The notes under the pieces are model-generated. The model had not been told where the DNA came from, ran no database searches, and saw only the letters and a list, made by a program, of their open reading frames with translations. Shown here piece by piece: positions 35,161 to 45,906 of a stretch of DNA of 64,000 nt. The stretch's first letter is position 1. The number at the start of each line of letters is the position of its first letter. The translations under genes and the position numbers were made by a program. The stretch is from a virus. The DNA lies in the IMG/VR virus record IMGVR_UViG_3300044620_000527, positions 1 through 64,000 of that record, one strand, 5' to 3'.

Positions 35161-38100
35161 ATGGCAGTAACAGCAACAACAAATAACGGTTATCAAAACG
35201 GATTAAGTAACGAATTGATGAGAGTGTCTGGGGATAGATCTCAGGCAACTTATACTGCAAAATGTTTTTCTGACAAAGTTCCCGATGTCATTAGAATAGA
35301 TTTTAAAGACTCATTTCATGGTAATTTTAGAACCGCATATGATCCAACCAGAACATCTCTCGATACATCTTTAGATGGACAAAGAGGTTTCCGCGAAGAG
35401 ATTTCTTTACCGTTAAATACACAAGGAAATTATGATATCGCAAAACACTTTAGAGTAAAACAAATAAATGGCGATACTGGAGAAGTTGTAGCAGAAGGTA
35501 TTGCGTTGCGTTGGGTTCCACCTTCCTCAAGTGGTGGGGGTGGAAGTTTATTCATTAAAGTATTGTTCCACGCAAGTGAAGATCCAACAACATTTAATAT
35601 TGCAAATGGTGTAATTTACTGCGACGAAATTGACGAATTTACATATAATTCAAAAACCTTTCCCGCTAACCCAATGTATTATGGTTCAAGTATAAGATCT
35701 GTACAGACGGTTTCAAACGTATATAAATTAACAACGGTAGAAGCATTAAATTCTGGCTCTAATAGTGAAACATGTGATAGTTCTACAATTACCACAGGTA
35801 AAGGTTTATATGAAAGTGGTCAAAGAGTACACTTAAAAAGACTCCCAACTCATCCAATTTGTGATTCTACTTTTTTGGCTACTGGTGTAGTAATATCGTC
35901 CGCTGTCGATGCTGCCACACAAAAGGTATCAGTTTTCGTTGAATTCGATTCCCCATTAAATGATACCGCAGGACAAGAAGGAAATTGTTCAGATTGCTCA
36001 GATACAAATACTTTGATTTTATGCACAGGAAATTCTAATGGAGATTGTACATCCAGTTGCTGCATCTACCAAATAGATGCTGTAAGAAAAATTAGTACAC
36101 CAGAATGTGGTACTGTGCAAAAGATAATATTTTCCGATGAAGTAGTAGCCAATGGTGAATTCGTTCCCGGTAGAGAATTATATCAATGGAAATATGAACT
36201 TTGTGGAAACCATCCGGCAAATGGCGATTACCGCGTATATAAACAAGATAACTCAGTTTCTAAAATTTCTGGTGAGTATTTAAATTGGGATTCTGGTTCC
36301 AAAACACTTTATGTTCTTTGCCCAGGTTCAATTATGAAAATTGAATATGGCAATGTATATCAAAAGTTGGCAACAGGTGTATTGTTATCAAGAGGCACCG
36401 GTATAGCATCTACCAGTAAATTTGATAGAAAAACAGGTTCTTTTATAAATCTAAGAAACACATCAGAAAATCCATCATATGTTCCCGGATTGGAATATAC
36501 ACAATCTTGGGAAACTGAAACTGGTGGAGAAAAATTAGTACAAACAATATCAACTGGTGATACATCATATAATCCAAATTATGAATACGCTATTGGTGAA
36601 ACTGTAATACAAGCACTTACTGAAAGTTCTGATGGTACAATAACAAATTATGCAGCTGGTACCGTTGTTGATTGGCAACCAAATAGCACAGCATTAAATA
36701 ATGTCCCATCTATATTGACAGTAAAAAGAATTAAATTGGGAACAGATGATCCATTAAATATTAATACTAATAATCCACTTATCTTGACAAATAAAACACT
36801 TTCAAGATTCCGTTATGGACCAGGAATTTCACCAAGTTCTACTGGTACTAAACTCAAAAACAGTAAAAGAAATATTTTACCACTACGAGTATTTGAAGAT
36901 GTTACTACCAGTGGTTCTACTGTTACTAACTGGTACAATTTTAGTTCAAATGCGGTTGTTCAAAATTCTTTACCTTCTGGTGCTACTGATAGTATCACAG
37001 AAAGTATAGGTACGATTGCACAAGGATCTTCAATAGGAACAACTAGAATAAAAGCAATACAATTAGATGCTGGAAATGTTTATAATGTTTCATTAATGAA
37101 TACAAACATTGCTTACAATGAACCAATATCTTTTAGTGACGTTACACAAATTGGTAAATCTGTAGTAAATACAACTGCATTAGGTGTTTCATACAATTCT
37201 ATAGTTTCTTTGGTTAATATAAATCAAGAAGTTATTGATGGTGAAAATATTACAAAATTGTATTTCCCCACATCAGATAAACAAATAATTTCTCTACCGG
37301 GTTCCGATGTTATTGAGAATGTAATTACTGGATCTGCTAATTTTGGATCTACAGAAATTACTGTACAAAAATTGTATAACGTTAATTTTGCATCAAATAG
37401 CGTAGAAGTAAAAGTAAACGATCAATATAACTCTATTGAAAATGCAGAATTTCCAAGTTATTTTGCGTCAACATTCTCTTTTGCTGTAGATCAATCTGGT
37501 AATACCGTTAATCTTGTAAAGTACAACAATTTGGAATCTTCAAATGCGGAACCTGCCGATAATTCCACATTATACTATGATGTATTTTCTGAAGGAAGTG
37601 AAAATTCCAGCAGAGATACTATTTTGTTTAGAAAGAAAACAAATGGAACAATCACAAGTATATTGTTTGGTGCTGAAGTAAAATGTGTTGTTTCTAGTGT
37701 ACTAAAAACAAAAACACAAAAACAATTTGATCAAACTGCATACTTGCGTTATCAAACTTCTGGTAAATTTAAAGGAAAATGGACAGCTCAACTTGAAGAA
37801 TATGATGTTTCTTCTTTGATTTCTGTTTTCTTTGTAAGTAGTCCACTCGGTGCCCAAATACAAAGTGAAAATAAAAAAGCACTGTTTGGTATTTCTAGAG
37901 AAGTTGATGACTATGCTTATGGCAAATCTATATTGGTTTTGTCTAGTGATGGTGTAGTTGAAAATCAAAATACCGATATTTCTCAGGGAGCAGTTACTCC
38001 AAATATTCCTAAATTCGGTACGCTTGTCCGTGAAGGTGTAACAGAAAACTATAGTGTACAAATAAGTGTAAGTGGATTCTCGTCTTCTATACCAACAAAT

Positions 38101-41031
38101 ACTGCCGGTATTATAATGAGAGAGTCTTACAAAGATTTCAATACAAATACACTTTCTGTTAAAAATATTCCATACTATAAATCAAAAGTAGATGGAAACG
38201 AATACCATTTATCTGCAATTTTAGATTGCCGTGGTTTGTTGAATGATTCTGGAACATATGGACAAACTAAATTTGTAATACTCCCACAATCTTCAACTGT
38301 AAATACTTCTTTGGGTGTTTACATGCCAAGATATGATTTACTTTATATCAATAAAGAGGGAGCATTTAAGTTTGCATATGGTATTACATCACTTACCCCA
38401 CAATACCCAGATCTTCCAGAGGATGGTATGGTATTGTACAAGATACAAAAACCAAGTTATATTTTTACAAATCAAGATTTAAGTTTTATCTATACAGACA
38501 ATAAACGTTACACAATGAGAGACATTGGTCGTATTGATAAAAGAGTTCAACAATTGGAAGTATATTCTTCTTTGAGTTTGCTAGAAAAAGATGCCGATTC
38601 GCTGCTTATTGAAGATACGAACGGAAATAATAGATTTAAAAATGGTATCATAGTAGATCCATTTGAAAATCATAAAATAGGTGAAGTGTCGCACCCAGAT
38701 TATTACATTGCAATAGACGAAACAGAAACCTGCTTGCGTCCAAAAGCAAAAGTAGAAAATCTTAAGATAACACCAGTATCCGATTCTTCAACTTTCATTG
38801 AAATAAAAAATAGTAAAACAGGAGTTATTGGAAGCACAGCAAATCCTTCAATATCTACTGGTTTGTTTATGATGCCCTACACAGAGACGGCATTTGTTGT
38901 TCAACCACAAGCAACAAGATCCATGACTCTAACGCCTTTTGAAACTTTAAATTTAGAAGGTACGGTTCGTCTCGCACCAAGAGAAGACGACTGGGTAGAT
39001 ACAACAACTCGACCAGATTTAAATGTAAATTTGGCTGGAGAAAACGATATTTGGGAAGGTATTTTGGATGAATTAAATTCATCTCCAGATGGTCCTTTCT
39101 CTTTGGAGTTTGGTAATTGGACTGAATTGAGTAGACAAAGTACTTCCAGAACAAGAAGAACGACAACTGCTCAAGGAAGAAGAAGAACAAGAACAACTAC
39201 CACCACCACAAACACAAGAATAAGAGAACAAAGATCTATTATTGGTGAGCAATTAAGAACAACCACAGAACAAGTTTCTTTGGGTGATAGAGTTGTTGAT
39301 GTTTCTTTGATTCCGTATATGAGAGCAAAGAGACTAAAAATTGTTATCAATGGAATGAAAACTAATTCCAGAATTTATCCTTTCTTTGACGGTATTGATG
39401 TATCGCAATATTGTTATCTTTATTCCAGTATTGCTCAAATGGATACTGATTTTGCTAATTTGACTTTGAATGAAGCAAATAAATTTACAAATACAACATC
39501 AGGATTTAAGAAAACAGATTCAAGTGGTAATGCGTTTATAATTTTTGAAATGCCGGGTGGAGTCTTTAGAACCGGAGACAGAAAGTTTACAATTTCGGAT
39601 AATCAAAATAACGATTTTAGCAGAGCATCTACATTTGCTACAGGAACCTATTCTGCTTCTGGTTTATCACAAATACGCGAAACCACTAGAGCAACTATTA
39701 GAAATTTTGATACTGAAACTATTAATAGAACAGAAGAAAGAATACTTTCACAAAGCACAGTTAATACAAACACAACCACTTGGAGAGTAGATCCTCTTGC
39801 TCAAACATTTACAATAAATCCAGAACTATATCCAAATGGTATATTCTTGAGCAGTATTGATGTTTTCTTTGCAAGAAAACCAGATAACTCTACAAATATA
39901 CCAGCAAAAATTGAAGTAAGACCAACTGTAAATGGATTCCCTGATGCAAACAAGATATATCCGGGTGGTATCTGCATATTGCATCCATCACAAGTAAATG
40001 TTTCGGATGCACCATCTGCAAATAATTCTGCTACTGCAACAAGATTTACATTTGAACATCCACTCTATCTTGAGCCGGGAGAACACTCATTTGTAGTTCG
40101 TTCAACTTCAGATGAATATGAAATTTATATTGCAGAAATTGGACAAACTCTATTGAATACAACTCAAAGAGTCACCGAACAACCTTATGTTGGTGTATTC
40201 TTTAGTTCATCTAATGCAAGCACATGGTTGCCACAACCAGCAGTTGATATGATGATGACATTGAACAAGTGCGAATTCACAACAAATCAATTATACACAT
40301 TTGTAGGTAAGACTAATTTTGCTGGTAAAGATTTAAATTACGAAATACTAAACTTGAGTAATTCTTATCAGGAATTTGATGTAGCAAAAATATCTTGGCA
40401 AATTAGTGAAAATAATACGCTCGATGGTACTTATACAAATATAAATGCAAATCAAGATATTAAATATACTTCTACAAAAATTCTAAGAGATGGTAGTAGT
40501 TTATACTTTAAAGCAACTGGATTGACAACAAGTAAAGATGTATGTCCTGTAATAAACACTGAAAGATTATCTGGATTTGTTATCAAAAATGTTATAGAAA
40601 ACAATAATAATAGTACAAGTAACGGCGAATTGAATCCATATGCATCTGATATCGGTGAAATGCGTAGAGCAAGATATATTACAAAAATAGTCACACTGGA
40701 AGATGGATTCGAATCTACAGGATTTAAATTAGTGTTGTCTGTAAATAAACCAGTAGGAACAAGAATTCAAGCATTCTTGAAATATCAAACAACAGAACAA
40801 ACAAAAGAGTTTCATGACAATAATTACATAGAACTTATACCAGATATGGGTATAGATCAATTTAATGCTTTCTATACAAGAAATGAAACAGATTATGTGG
40901 ATGTTTCGTTCCGTCTACCAGTAGACACATCTGTTCCTTATAACAAATTTGCTATAAAACTTTGTTTGTATAGTGAAAATGCTGCTTACGTTCCAAAGAT
41001 ACAAGATCTAAGAGGTATTGCTGTATTATGA
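35161..41031 (+). CDS. Large baseplate wedge/fibre protein, C-terminal part of the DUF4815/gp10-like system
   Basis: The 1956-residue protein starts 20 bases after the DUF4815 gene with an AAAGGG site. Residues about 1115-1210 carry RDIGRIDKRVQQLEVYSSLS, LLEKDADSLLIEDTNGNNR and FENHKIGEVSHPDYY, a block usually found in the DUF4815 chain itself. WRVDPLAQTFTINPELYPNG, IDVFFARKP and LEPGEHSFVVRSTSDEYEIY near 1540-1660 complete that pattern. The N-terminal 1000 residues hold an insertion, including a Cys-rich segment (about 275-305, GNCSDC to TSSCC). An Arg/Thr-rich stretch (about 1325-1360) precedes the receptor-like part. Likely an outer baseplate component; the exact T4 counterpart is uncertain. 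Confidence 0.75.
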   Translation: MAVTATTNNGYQNGLSNELMRVSGDRSQATYTAKCFSDKVPDVIRIDFKDSFHGNFRTAYDPTRTSLDTSLDGQRGFREEISLPLNTQGNYDIAKHFRVKQINGDTGEVVAEGIALRWVPPSSSGGGGSLFIKVLFHASEDPTTFNIANGVIYCDEIDEFTYNSKTFPANPMYYGSSIRSVQTVSNVYKLTTVEALNSGSNSETCDSSTITTGKGLYESGQRVHLKRLPTHPICDSTFLATGVVISSAVDAATQKVSVFVEFDSPLNDTAGQEGNCSDCSDTNTLILCTGNSNGDCTSSCCIYQIDAVRKISTPECGTVQKIIFSDEVVANGEFVPGRELYQWKYELCGNHPANGDYRVYKQDNSVSKISGEYLNWDSGSKTLYVLCPGSIMKIEYGNVYQKLATGVLLSRGTGIASTSKFDRKTGSFINLRNTSENPSYVPGLEYTQSWETETGGEKLVQTISTGDTSYNPNYEYAIGETVIQALTESSDGTITNYAAGTVVDWQPNSTALNNVPSILTVKRIKLGTDDPLNINTNNPLILTNKTLSRFRYGPGISPSSTGTKLKNSKRNILPLRVFEDVTTSGSTVTNWYNFSSNAVVQNSLPSGATDSITESIGTIAQGSSIGTTRIKAIQLDAGNVYNVSLMNTNIAYNEPISFSDVTQIGKSVVNTTALGVSYNSIVSLVNINQEVIDGENITKLYFPTSDKQIISLPGSDVIENVITGSANFGSTEITVQKLYNVNFASNSVEVKVNDQYNSIENAEFPSYFASTFSFAVDQSGNTVNLVKYNNLESSNAEPADNSTLYYDVFSEGSENSSRDTILFRKKTNGTITSILFGAEVKCVVSSVLKTKTQKQFDQTAYLRYQTSGKFKGKWTAQLEEYDVSSLISVFFVSSPLGAQIQSENKKALFGISREVDDYAYGKSILVLSSDGVVENQNTDISQGAVTPNIPKFGTLVREGVTENYSVQISVSGFSSSIPTNTAGIIMRESYKDFNTNTLSVKNIPYYKSKVDGNEYHLSAILDCRGLLNDSGTYGQTKFVILPQSSTVNTSLGVYMPRYDLLYINKEGAFKFAYGITSLTPQYPDLPEDGMVLYKIQKPSYIFTNQDLSFIYTDNKRYTMRDIGRIDKRVQQLEVYSSLSLLEKDADSLLIEDTNGNNRFKNGIIVDPFENHKIGEVSHPDYYIAIDETETCLRPKAKVENLKITPVSDSSTFIEIKNSKTGVIGSTANPSISTGLFMMPYTETAFVVQPQATRSMTLTPFETLNLEGTVRLAPREDDWVDTTTRPDLNVNLAGENDIWEGILDELNSSPDGPFSLEFGNWTELSRQSTSRTRRTTTAQGRRRTRTTTTTTNTRIREQRSIIGEQLRTTTEQVSLGDRVVDVSLIPYMRAKRLKIVINGMKTNSRIYPFFDGIDVSQYCYLYSSIAQMDTDFANLTLNEANKFTNTTSGFKKTDSSGNAFIIFEMPGGVFRTGDRKFTISDNQNNDFSRASTFATGTYSASGLSQIRETTRATIRNFDTETINRTEERILSQSTVNTNTTTWRVDPLAQTFTINPELYPNGIFLSSIDVFFARKPDNSTNIPAKIEVRPTVNGFPDANKIYPGGICILHPSQVNVSDAPSANNSATATRFTFEHPLYLEPGEHSFVVRSTSDEYEIYIAEIGQTLLNTTQRVTEQPYVGVFFSSSNASTWLPQPAVDMMMTLNKCEFTTNQLYTFVGKTNFAGKDLNYEILNLSNSYQEFDVAKISWQISENNTLDGTYTNINANQDIKYTSTKILRDGSSLYFKATGLTTSKDVCPVINTERLSGFVIKNVIENNNNSTSNGELNPYASDIGEMRRARYITKIVTLEDGFESTGFKLVLSVNKPVGTRIQAFLKYQTTEQTKEFHDNNYIELIPDMGIDQFNAFYTRNETDYVDVSFRLPVDTSVPYNKFAIKLCLYSENAAYVPKIQDLRGIAVL

Positions 41032-41222
41032 TGCACAATTTACCAATAAATGGTAGAGATGATGTTAAAAGAGATCCAAGAACTGGTGCCGTTTTATCGT
41101 GTGATCGTGGCAAATTAATGGAAGCGAAGCGGTTGAAGAAGGAAAACGAAAGATATATAAATTTAGAAAAACGAGTACAAGAATTAGAAAACATTGTACG
41201 AGAACTACTAAAAGGCAAATAA
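41028..41222 (+). CDS. Small coiled-coil phage protein
   Basis: The 64-residue protein overlaps the preceding gene by 4 bases (start ATGATG). The first half reads GRDDVKRDPRTGAVLSCDRG, a motif (KDP.TGA.L..D) seen in small proteins near the fibre genes of T4-like phages, from memory. The second half (about 30-64) is a charged amphipathic coiled coil, LEKRVQELENIVRELLKGK. It has no signal peptide or membrane segment. Its place among wedge and fibre genes suggests a tail part or assembly helper; the role is unknown. Confidence 0.75.
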   Translation: MMHNLPINGRDDVKRDPRTGAVLSCDRGKLMEAKRLKKENERYINLEKRVQELENIVRELLKGK

Positions 41223-41225
41223 TCA

Positions 41226-44200
41226 ATGAGCACATTTAGAGAACCTGTATTCGATTTTGAAACTCTAACAAATAGTGATACCGTAATAACTTGGTTAACT
41301 AGAACAAACCAAATTATTACTGGTATGAATTCTCTTTATGTTGCCGATATATTTGAAGGCGATGGTATTTGTACTACCAGAGCAGATGGTATTGTTACAA
41401 TTAATATTGATGCTGGTCCTGGTCTTGGATTTAATACTTCAAATGAATTAACATTAAGTTTTGCAAATGTTACAGAACTTACTACAGCATCTTCTACAGT
41501 ATCTCCAATATTATCTACAGATTATGTTTATATTGGAAGATCTAACGGTTTATTTAAAGTTAAATCCGATAGCATTTTACCAACGGTAATTAAACACAAC
41601 CACACATTTGAACAAATTACTACATTTTCTGCAATATATACAAAAGGTGCAATAACAGCAGTAGATACTGGTGGTCTTGCTGCAAAGGGTGCTATAGGCT
41701 TTAATTATGCATCAAATAATACACCCAAAGGATGGAATATAAACAGTTTTGTTGTAGATGGGGGTGTAAATCTTCCCGCAGATGGTTTTATTAGAAATAT
41801 ATTTCCAGAATATATTACACAAAGTGATTATGTCCCCGGATGGGACCCCTATACAACAAATTATGGAGAAGATGCATTTTTTACAAATGCTTCTTTTAAT
41901 TTTGCTACAACAAACTATCCTCAACAAGGAGAAGATGAACTTTCAGTTGGGGGTTTGCAGCAAAATAAAATTGCAATGCGCTTCTATACTGGTATAGAAG
42001 GTAATAATGGAGATGGTTTAGGTTATATAAGCAATCCTAGTGTTTATGGAACGTCAACTTTGCGTTGGCCAATGCTTTGGACAATGGAATTTGCCGAAGG
42101 GTACTTTGCATTAACTGGTAGTGAAGGATATAGACCCGCAGATGGTGGTAGTGGATCTGTATATTCTTTTGACGCCTTTAAGTATGAATATCTTGATCAA
42201 AATGTTCTTAATAACTTGTTTACAATAACAGGCAAAATAAGAATAAACAATTTGGCAAATTCTGAACAATTCATTTCTAGTCCATCTGGGGCATCGAACA
42301 AAGTTCCATTAACTGGTTCTGATGGCTTAATAAACAAAAAGTTTACTAATAGAATTGTAACTACAGATTATTTAACTTTATCTGTAGGTAACATAGTGTA
42401 TGTTGGAACAATTACTGATGGAGATATTACTTATGCAAAAGCGCAAGCATCTCCTGCTGGAAATTATGATGTAATTGGTATAGTGGAATCTATTAGTGGT
42501 GGTTCTGCAACAATAGTGTTGAATGGTGAATTTGAACTCAATGGAGTTAGTTCCCTAGAACCAGGCATAAAATATTACTTATCTCAAACAACTGCTGGTC
42601 AATATGTTCAAGAAGGTACATATTCAACTGGTATAATAAAGCCAGTATTTGTTGCAATTTCTTCCAGCAAGGGTATTTTGCTTGGTGCAAACGAAAATGC
42701 AAACATATCAAGTGTATCTGTCACCGATCAAGCACTTAATGAAGAAACTCTAGAAGTAAATTCTCCAAACTTTGATCTTAAGTTTGTTGCTGGACCAAAT
42801 ATTGATTTGGATATTAATTCCAACAACGAAGTTGAAATACGAGTAGTAGATCTTGCTGGTTCTCAAGACACATTTAGAACTATTACTGTTAATGGTGTTG
42901 GTTCCGATGGTGATGGTTCTGTGGTTGCTGATGTTCCAAATGATACTTTGACATTTACTAGTAGTACTTTGTCAATCACAGCAAACTCCACTACAGATAC
43001 TATAAATTTTGAAGCACCAAATGCATTTACTACATTTAAATTCAGTGATGGAACAGATTATTCTTATGTTGCTGAATCAACATCAGATACTTTACAATTA
43101 ATTGCTGGAGATGGTGTCACCTTCACACAAAACACCGATGATTCTATAATCATTTCGGCAACTGTTGAGGGTGGAGTTGCCCCAGAAAATATTACATATT
43201 CTGGAGCATATCAAGTATTGGTTTCCGATTCATCATCTGATGGAATGGCAGTATCGCTTTTAGGTGGTGATGCAGATTCGTTCACAATAGGTTATGGTTT
43301 GGGAACAACAAATATTGCTTTGGATCATACTAAAGAAATAACACTTTCCGCAGGAACTGATGAATACACATATGATGGTGATCTTTATAATTTAAACTCT
43401 AGCGGTGACTGGCCAACAACAACTTGGTCAAAATATTTACCAGATCAACTTGCTGGTTATATGGTGGGAAGAATTACAACAAGTGCTTTAGGTGATAATA
43501 GCACATTCCCTGATAGTAAAATAAGAAGACTTTCAAGAAGAGATGTCAGACACTTTTTGGGTATAGCCCAAGAAGGATTTATTGATAATATTGGAAGTGT
43601 TTTTAATCAATGGACAATAGACGGCGGGTCAACTTATGTTACTGCAAACGATAAATCTGGTGTTCTTAACATACAGGCGGGTGCTGGTATATCTCTTTCA
43701 AATCCCGGCGCACCAGATAGAATAGTAATCACAAATACAGGTGTTGCTCAAAATGCATTTGGTAGCGTAATAGTTAAAAATTACAATGGTAGCACGATAG
43801 ATTCATTTGATGCTGCTAGTTCTTCAGATAATTTTACTTTAAAATCTGGTAGATTTGTTACAATTGACACAGATACCAATAGTGATACTGCAATTTTTGA
43901 TATTTCTATACCAGACGATTACTCAATATTGGGTAACCCAGGCACAACAGATGGTATGGGTATAATTAGTCTTGCAAGTAATAGTTACTCTTTATTGGGT
44001 CGTTCTGGTGGTCCAATTGAAGCAATTACAGCAGATACTCTTAAGTGGACTGGAGTAACTTCTGGTACTTTAACTTCTCCCGAAATGGAACTACCATATT
44101 TTGGTGTAGTACAAGTTGGAACAGCAGGCACACCAACCATATTGAACTCATATGGTGTTGGTAAAGGTGCATTAAGAGTTGAAGCTGGTTCTGGTGTAAC

Positions 44201-45902
44201 TTTAACAGCAGACACCAATACAAATACAATTACTATTACATCTGAAGGTGGTCCAGGCACTACAACCGAAAATGCACTAAGAACACTATTTGCTAATAGT
44301 TCGCAATATAATTTTAGTTCAACTTTTAATAGAGTCAGATTAAATAACGGTAATGGAATTGCCATAACAAGCAGTTCAGATTCAACCGACGCAATATTGA
44401 ATTTTAATCTAGCATCTATACCAAACAACAGTGTTCTTGCTAATACCAATAGTATTGACGCGGTTCCTACACATTTGAGTTTTGCTACCGATCAAATTTT
44501 AGGTAGACTTGGTGGTTCTGGTGCATTGGGTGCGTATCCCATTAAGTCTGGTACTGGAACAACATTAAGAGAACGACTTGACATAAGACATTATGGTAAG
44601 GTTCAAATATCAGATGGAACCACAGTAACAGATTTAACAGCTCTCGGTAGCGGCACTGCAACCTCAACGACAGGTGCCACTTTACGATTAAGAGCTGGAT
44701 CAAATATTACATTGTCTGGCTCACTTTCCAACGATAGCACATCTATAATAACAATCACCGGAGCAAATCCATCATTAATTTTAGATACTAATCCAGAATT
44801 TTCTGGAAGCGTATTCAGTGGTACTGGAAGACAAAATGTTATAACATATGGTGATCCATTTATTGGTGTCGTTCCTAGCGGTAAAGCAATAGTAGAACGA
44901 CACAGAACATATGATGTTTCTAATGCAAATAATGAACATTTTATAACATTTAGAGAACTACAATTACCTCTAATTAATAGTTCACTTTCTACTTTTGCCA
45001 CAGTAACTTCTCCAGTTACAGGACAAAGCATAAAAGCAGATTCTGGTAATGCAACTCAATACATGTATGCGGGTGGGTATACCTTAAATGTTAGAAATCT
45101 TTCAGCCGGTTCAACAACTCAAGGTAATTTGACTTTTGTTGGTGATGCAATTCGTTTAAGTGCAACTGGCACCATACATTTAGAAGGAACTGGTACTGCT
45201 GTAAACTTGAATGCTAAAGTTTTAAGAGGTACTTCTAATACATTTAAATTTGGTGCTGTTGGAGAATGTATTCTGTCATCAACAAATACAAGCGGTACAG
45301 TTAGTAGTACAAATTTTATAATGCACAGCGGTTCTTCATTCATGTTGCGTTTTGGTGCAACACCGATAACTCAACTACTTTTCACAGATGAAGATCAAGA
45401 TGGTGAAGTAAGAATAACCACAACTGGAACAGGAGCAAATAAAAAAGTAGTATTTGATACAGATGTTGATTTTGGTGTAGTTAGTGGCTCTACAAGAACA
45501 ATTGATTTTGCAAATGCTACGATAGTAGGTTTAACTGTATCTTCGCACAGTTCAACACACGACGCCGTTGATAGTGCCAGTTCCAATACTGTAGCAAGTA
45601 TTGGTACAGATCCTATACAGGCTTGGCAAGTGGGTGGAGTTGCGCGCGGTCAACCCACCATGCTAAATACTATCGGTATAGTAAATGGAGATGGACAGTA
45701 CGATTTTGATTTAAGTGCTGTATCCAAAGCACTCCTCTATAGTGGTTCTACCACATACAATACTACAAATTATACCAGTAGTATAACAGCATCGACAAAA
45801 GGACCACTTTACTTAGTCGTTCCAAGTGATACGGATACCACAAATCCTGCTGCATGGCCTCCAGGTCCTCCAGGTCAAATTATTCTCATAAGAAAGCCAT
45901 AA
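41226..45902 (+). CDS. Long tail fibre protein
   Basis: The 1558-residue protein begins with FREPVFDFETLTNSDTVITWL and continues in long Ser/Thr/Asn/Gly-rich beta segments typical of trimeric fibres. Repeats are visible, such as SGRFVTIDTDTNSD and AGSGVTLTADTNTNTITI, and EVNSPNFDLKFVAGPNIDLD and related blocks recur. The C-terminus is WPPGPPGQIILIRKP, a short collagen-like end. Similar fibre genes follow the DUF4815 gene in marine T4-like phages. Fibres recognise the host surface; the receptor cannot be told. The next gene starts five bases after the stop, also a fibre or adhesin. Confidence 0.75.
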   Translation: MSTFREPVFDFETLTNSDTVITWLTRTNQIITGMNSLYVADIFEGDGICTTRADGIVTINIDAGPGLGFNTSNELTLSFANVTELTTASSTVSPILSTDYVYIGRSNGLFKVKSDSILPTVIKHNHTFEQITTFSAIYTKGAITAVDTGGLAAKGAIGFNYASNNTPKGWNINSFVVDGGVNLPADGFIRNIFPEYITQSDYVPGWDPYTTNYGEDAFFTNASFNFATTNYPQQGEDELSVGGLQQNKIAMRFYTGIEGNNGDGLGYISNPSVYGTSTLRWPMLWTMEFAEGYFALTGSEGYRPADGGSGSVYSFDAFKYEYLDQNVLNNLFTITGKIRINNLANSEQFISSPSGASNKVPLTGSDGLINKKFTNRIVTTDYLTLSVGNIVYVGTITDGDITYAKAQASPAGNYDVIGIVESISGGSATIVLNGEFELNGVSSLEPGIKYYLSQTTAGQYVQEGTYSTGIIKPVFVAISSSKGILLGANENANISSVSVTDQALNEETLEVNSPNFDLKFVAGPNIDLDINSNNEVEIRVVDLAGSQDTFRTITVNGVGSDGDGSVVADVPNDTLTFTSSTLSITANSTTDTINFEAPNAFTTFKFSDGTDYSYVAESTSDTLQLIAGDGVTFTQNTDDSIIISATVEGGVAPENITYSGAYQVLVSDSSSDGMAVSLLGGDADSFTIGYGLGTTNIALDHTKEITLSAGTDEYTYDGDLYNLNSSGDWPTTTWSKYLPDQLAGYMVGRITTSALGDNSTFPDSKIRRLSRRDVRHFLGIAQEGFIDNIGSVFNQWTIDGGSTYVTANDKSGVLNIQAGAGISLSNPGAPDRIVITNTGVAQNAFGSVIVKNYNGSTIDSFDAASSSDNFTLKSGRFVTIDTDTNSDTAIFDISIPDDYSILGNPGTTDGMGIISLASNSYSLLGRSGGPIEAITADTLKWTGVTSGTLTSPEMELPYFGVVQVGTAGTPTILNSYGVGKGALRVEAGSGVTLTADTNTNTITITSEGGPGTTTENALRTLFANSSQYNFSSTFNRVRLNNGNGIAITSSSDSTDAILNFNLASIPNNSVLANTNSIDAVPTHLSFATDQILGRLGGSGALGAYPIKSGTGTTLRERLDIRHYGKVQISDGTTVTDLTALGSGTATSTTGATLRLRAGSNITLSGSLSNDSTSIITITGANPSLILDTNPEFSGSVFSGTGRQNVITYGDPFIGVVPSGKAIVERHRTYDVSNANNEHFITFRELQLPLINSSLSTFATVTSPVTGQSIKADSGNATQYMYAGGYTLNVRNLSAGSTTQGNLTFVGDAIRLSATGTIHLEGTGTAVNLNAKVLRGTSNTFKFGAVGECILSSTNTSGTVSSTNFIMHSGSSFMLRFGATPITQLLFTDEDQDGEVRITTTGTGANKKVVFDTDVDFGVVSGSTRTIDFANATIVGLTVSSHSSTHDAVDSASSNTVASIGTDPIQAWQVGGVARGQPTMLNTIGIVNGDGQYDFDLSAVSKALLYSGSTTYNTTNYTSSITASTKGPLYLVVPSDTDTTNPAAWPPGPPGQIILIRKP

Positions 45903-45906
45903 TATT

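Noticed and set aside
43985-44449. 154-residue minus-strand frame inside the long fibre gene
   Set aside because: Lies entirely opposite a clear fibre gene with repeats; no start signal, no neighbours on that strand.
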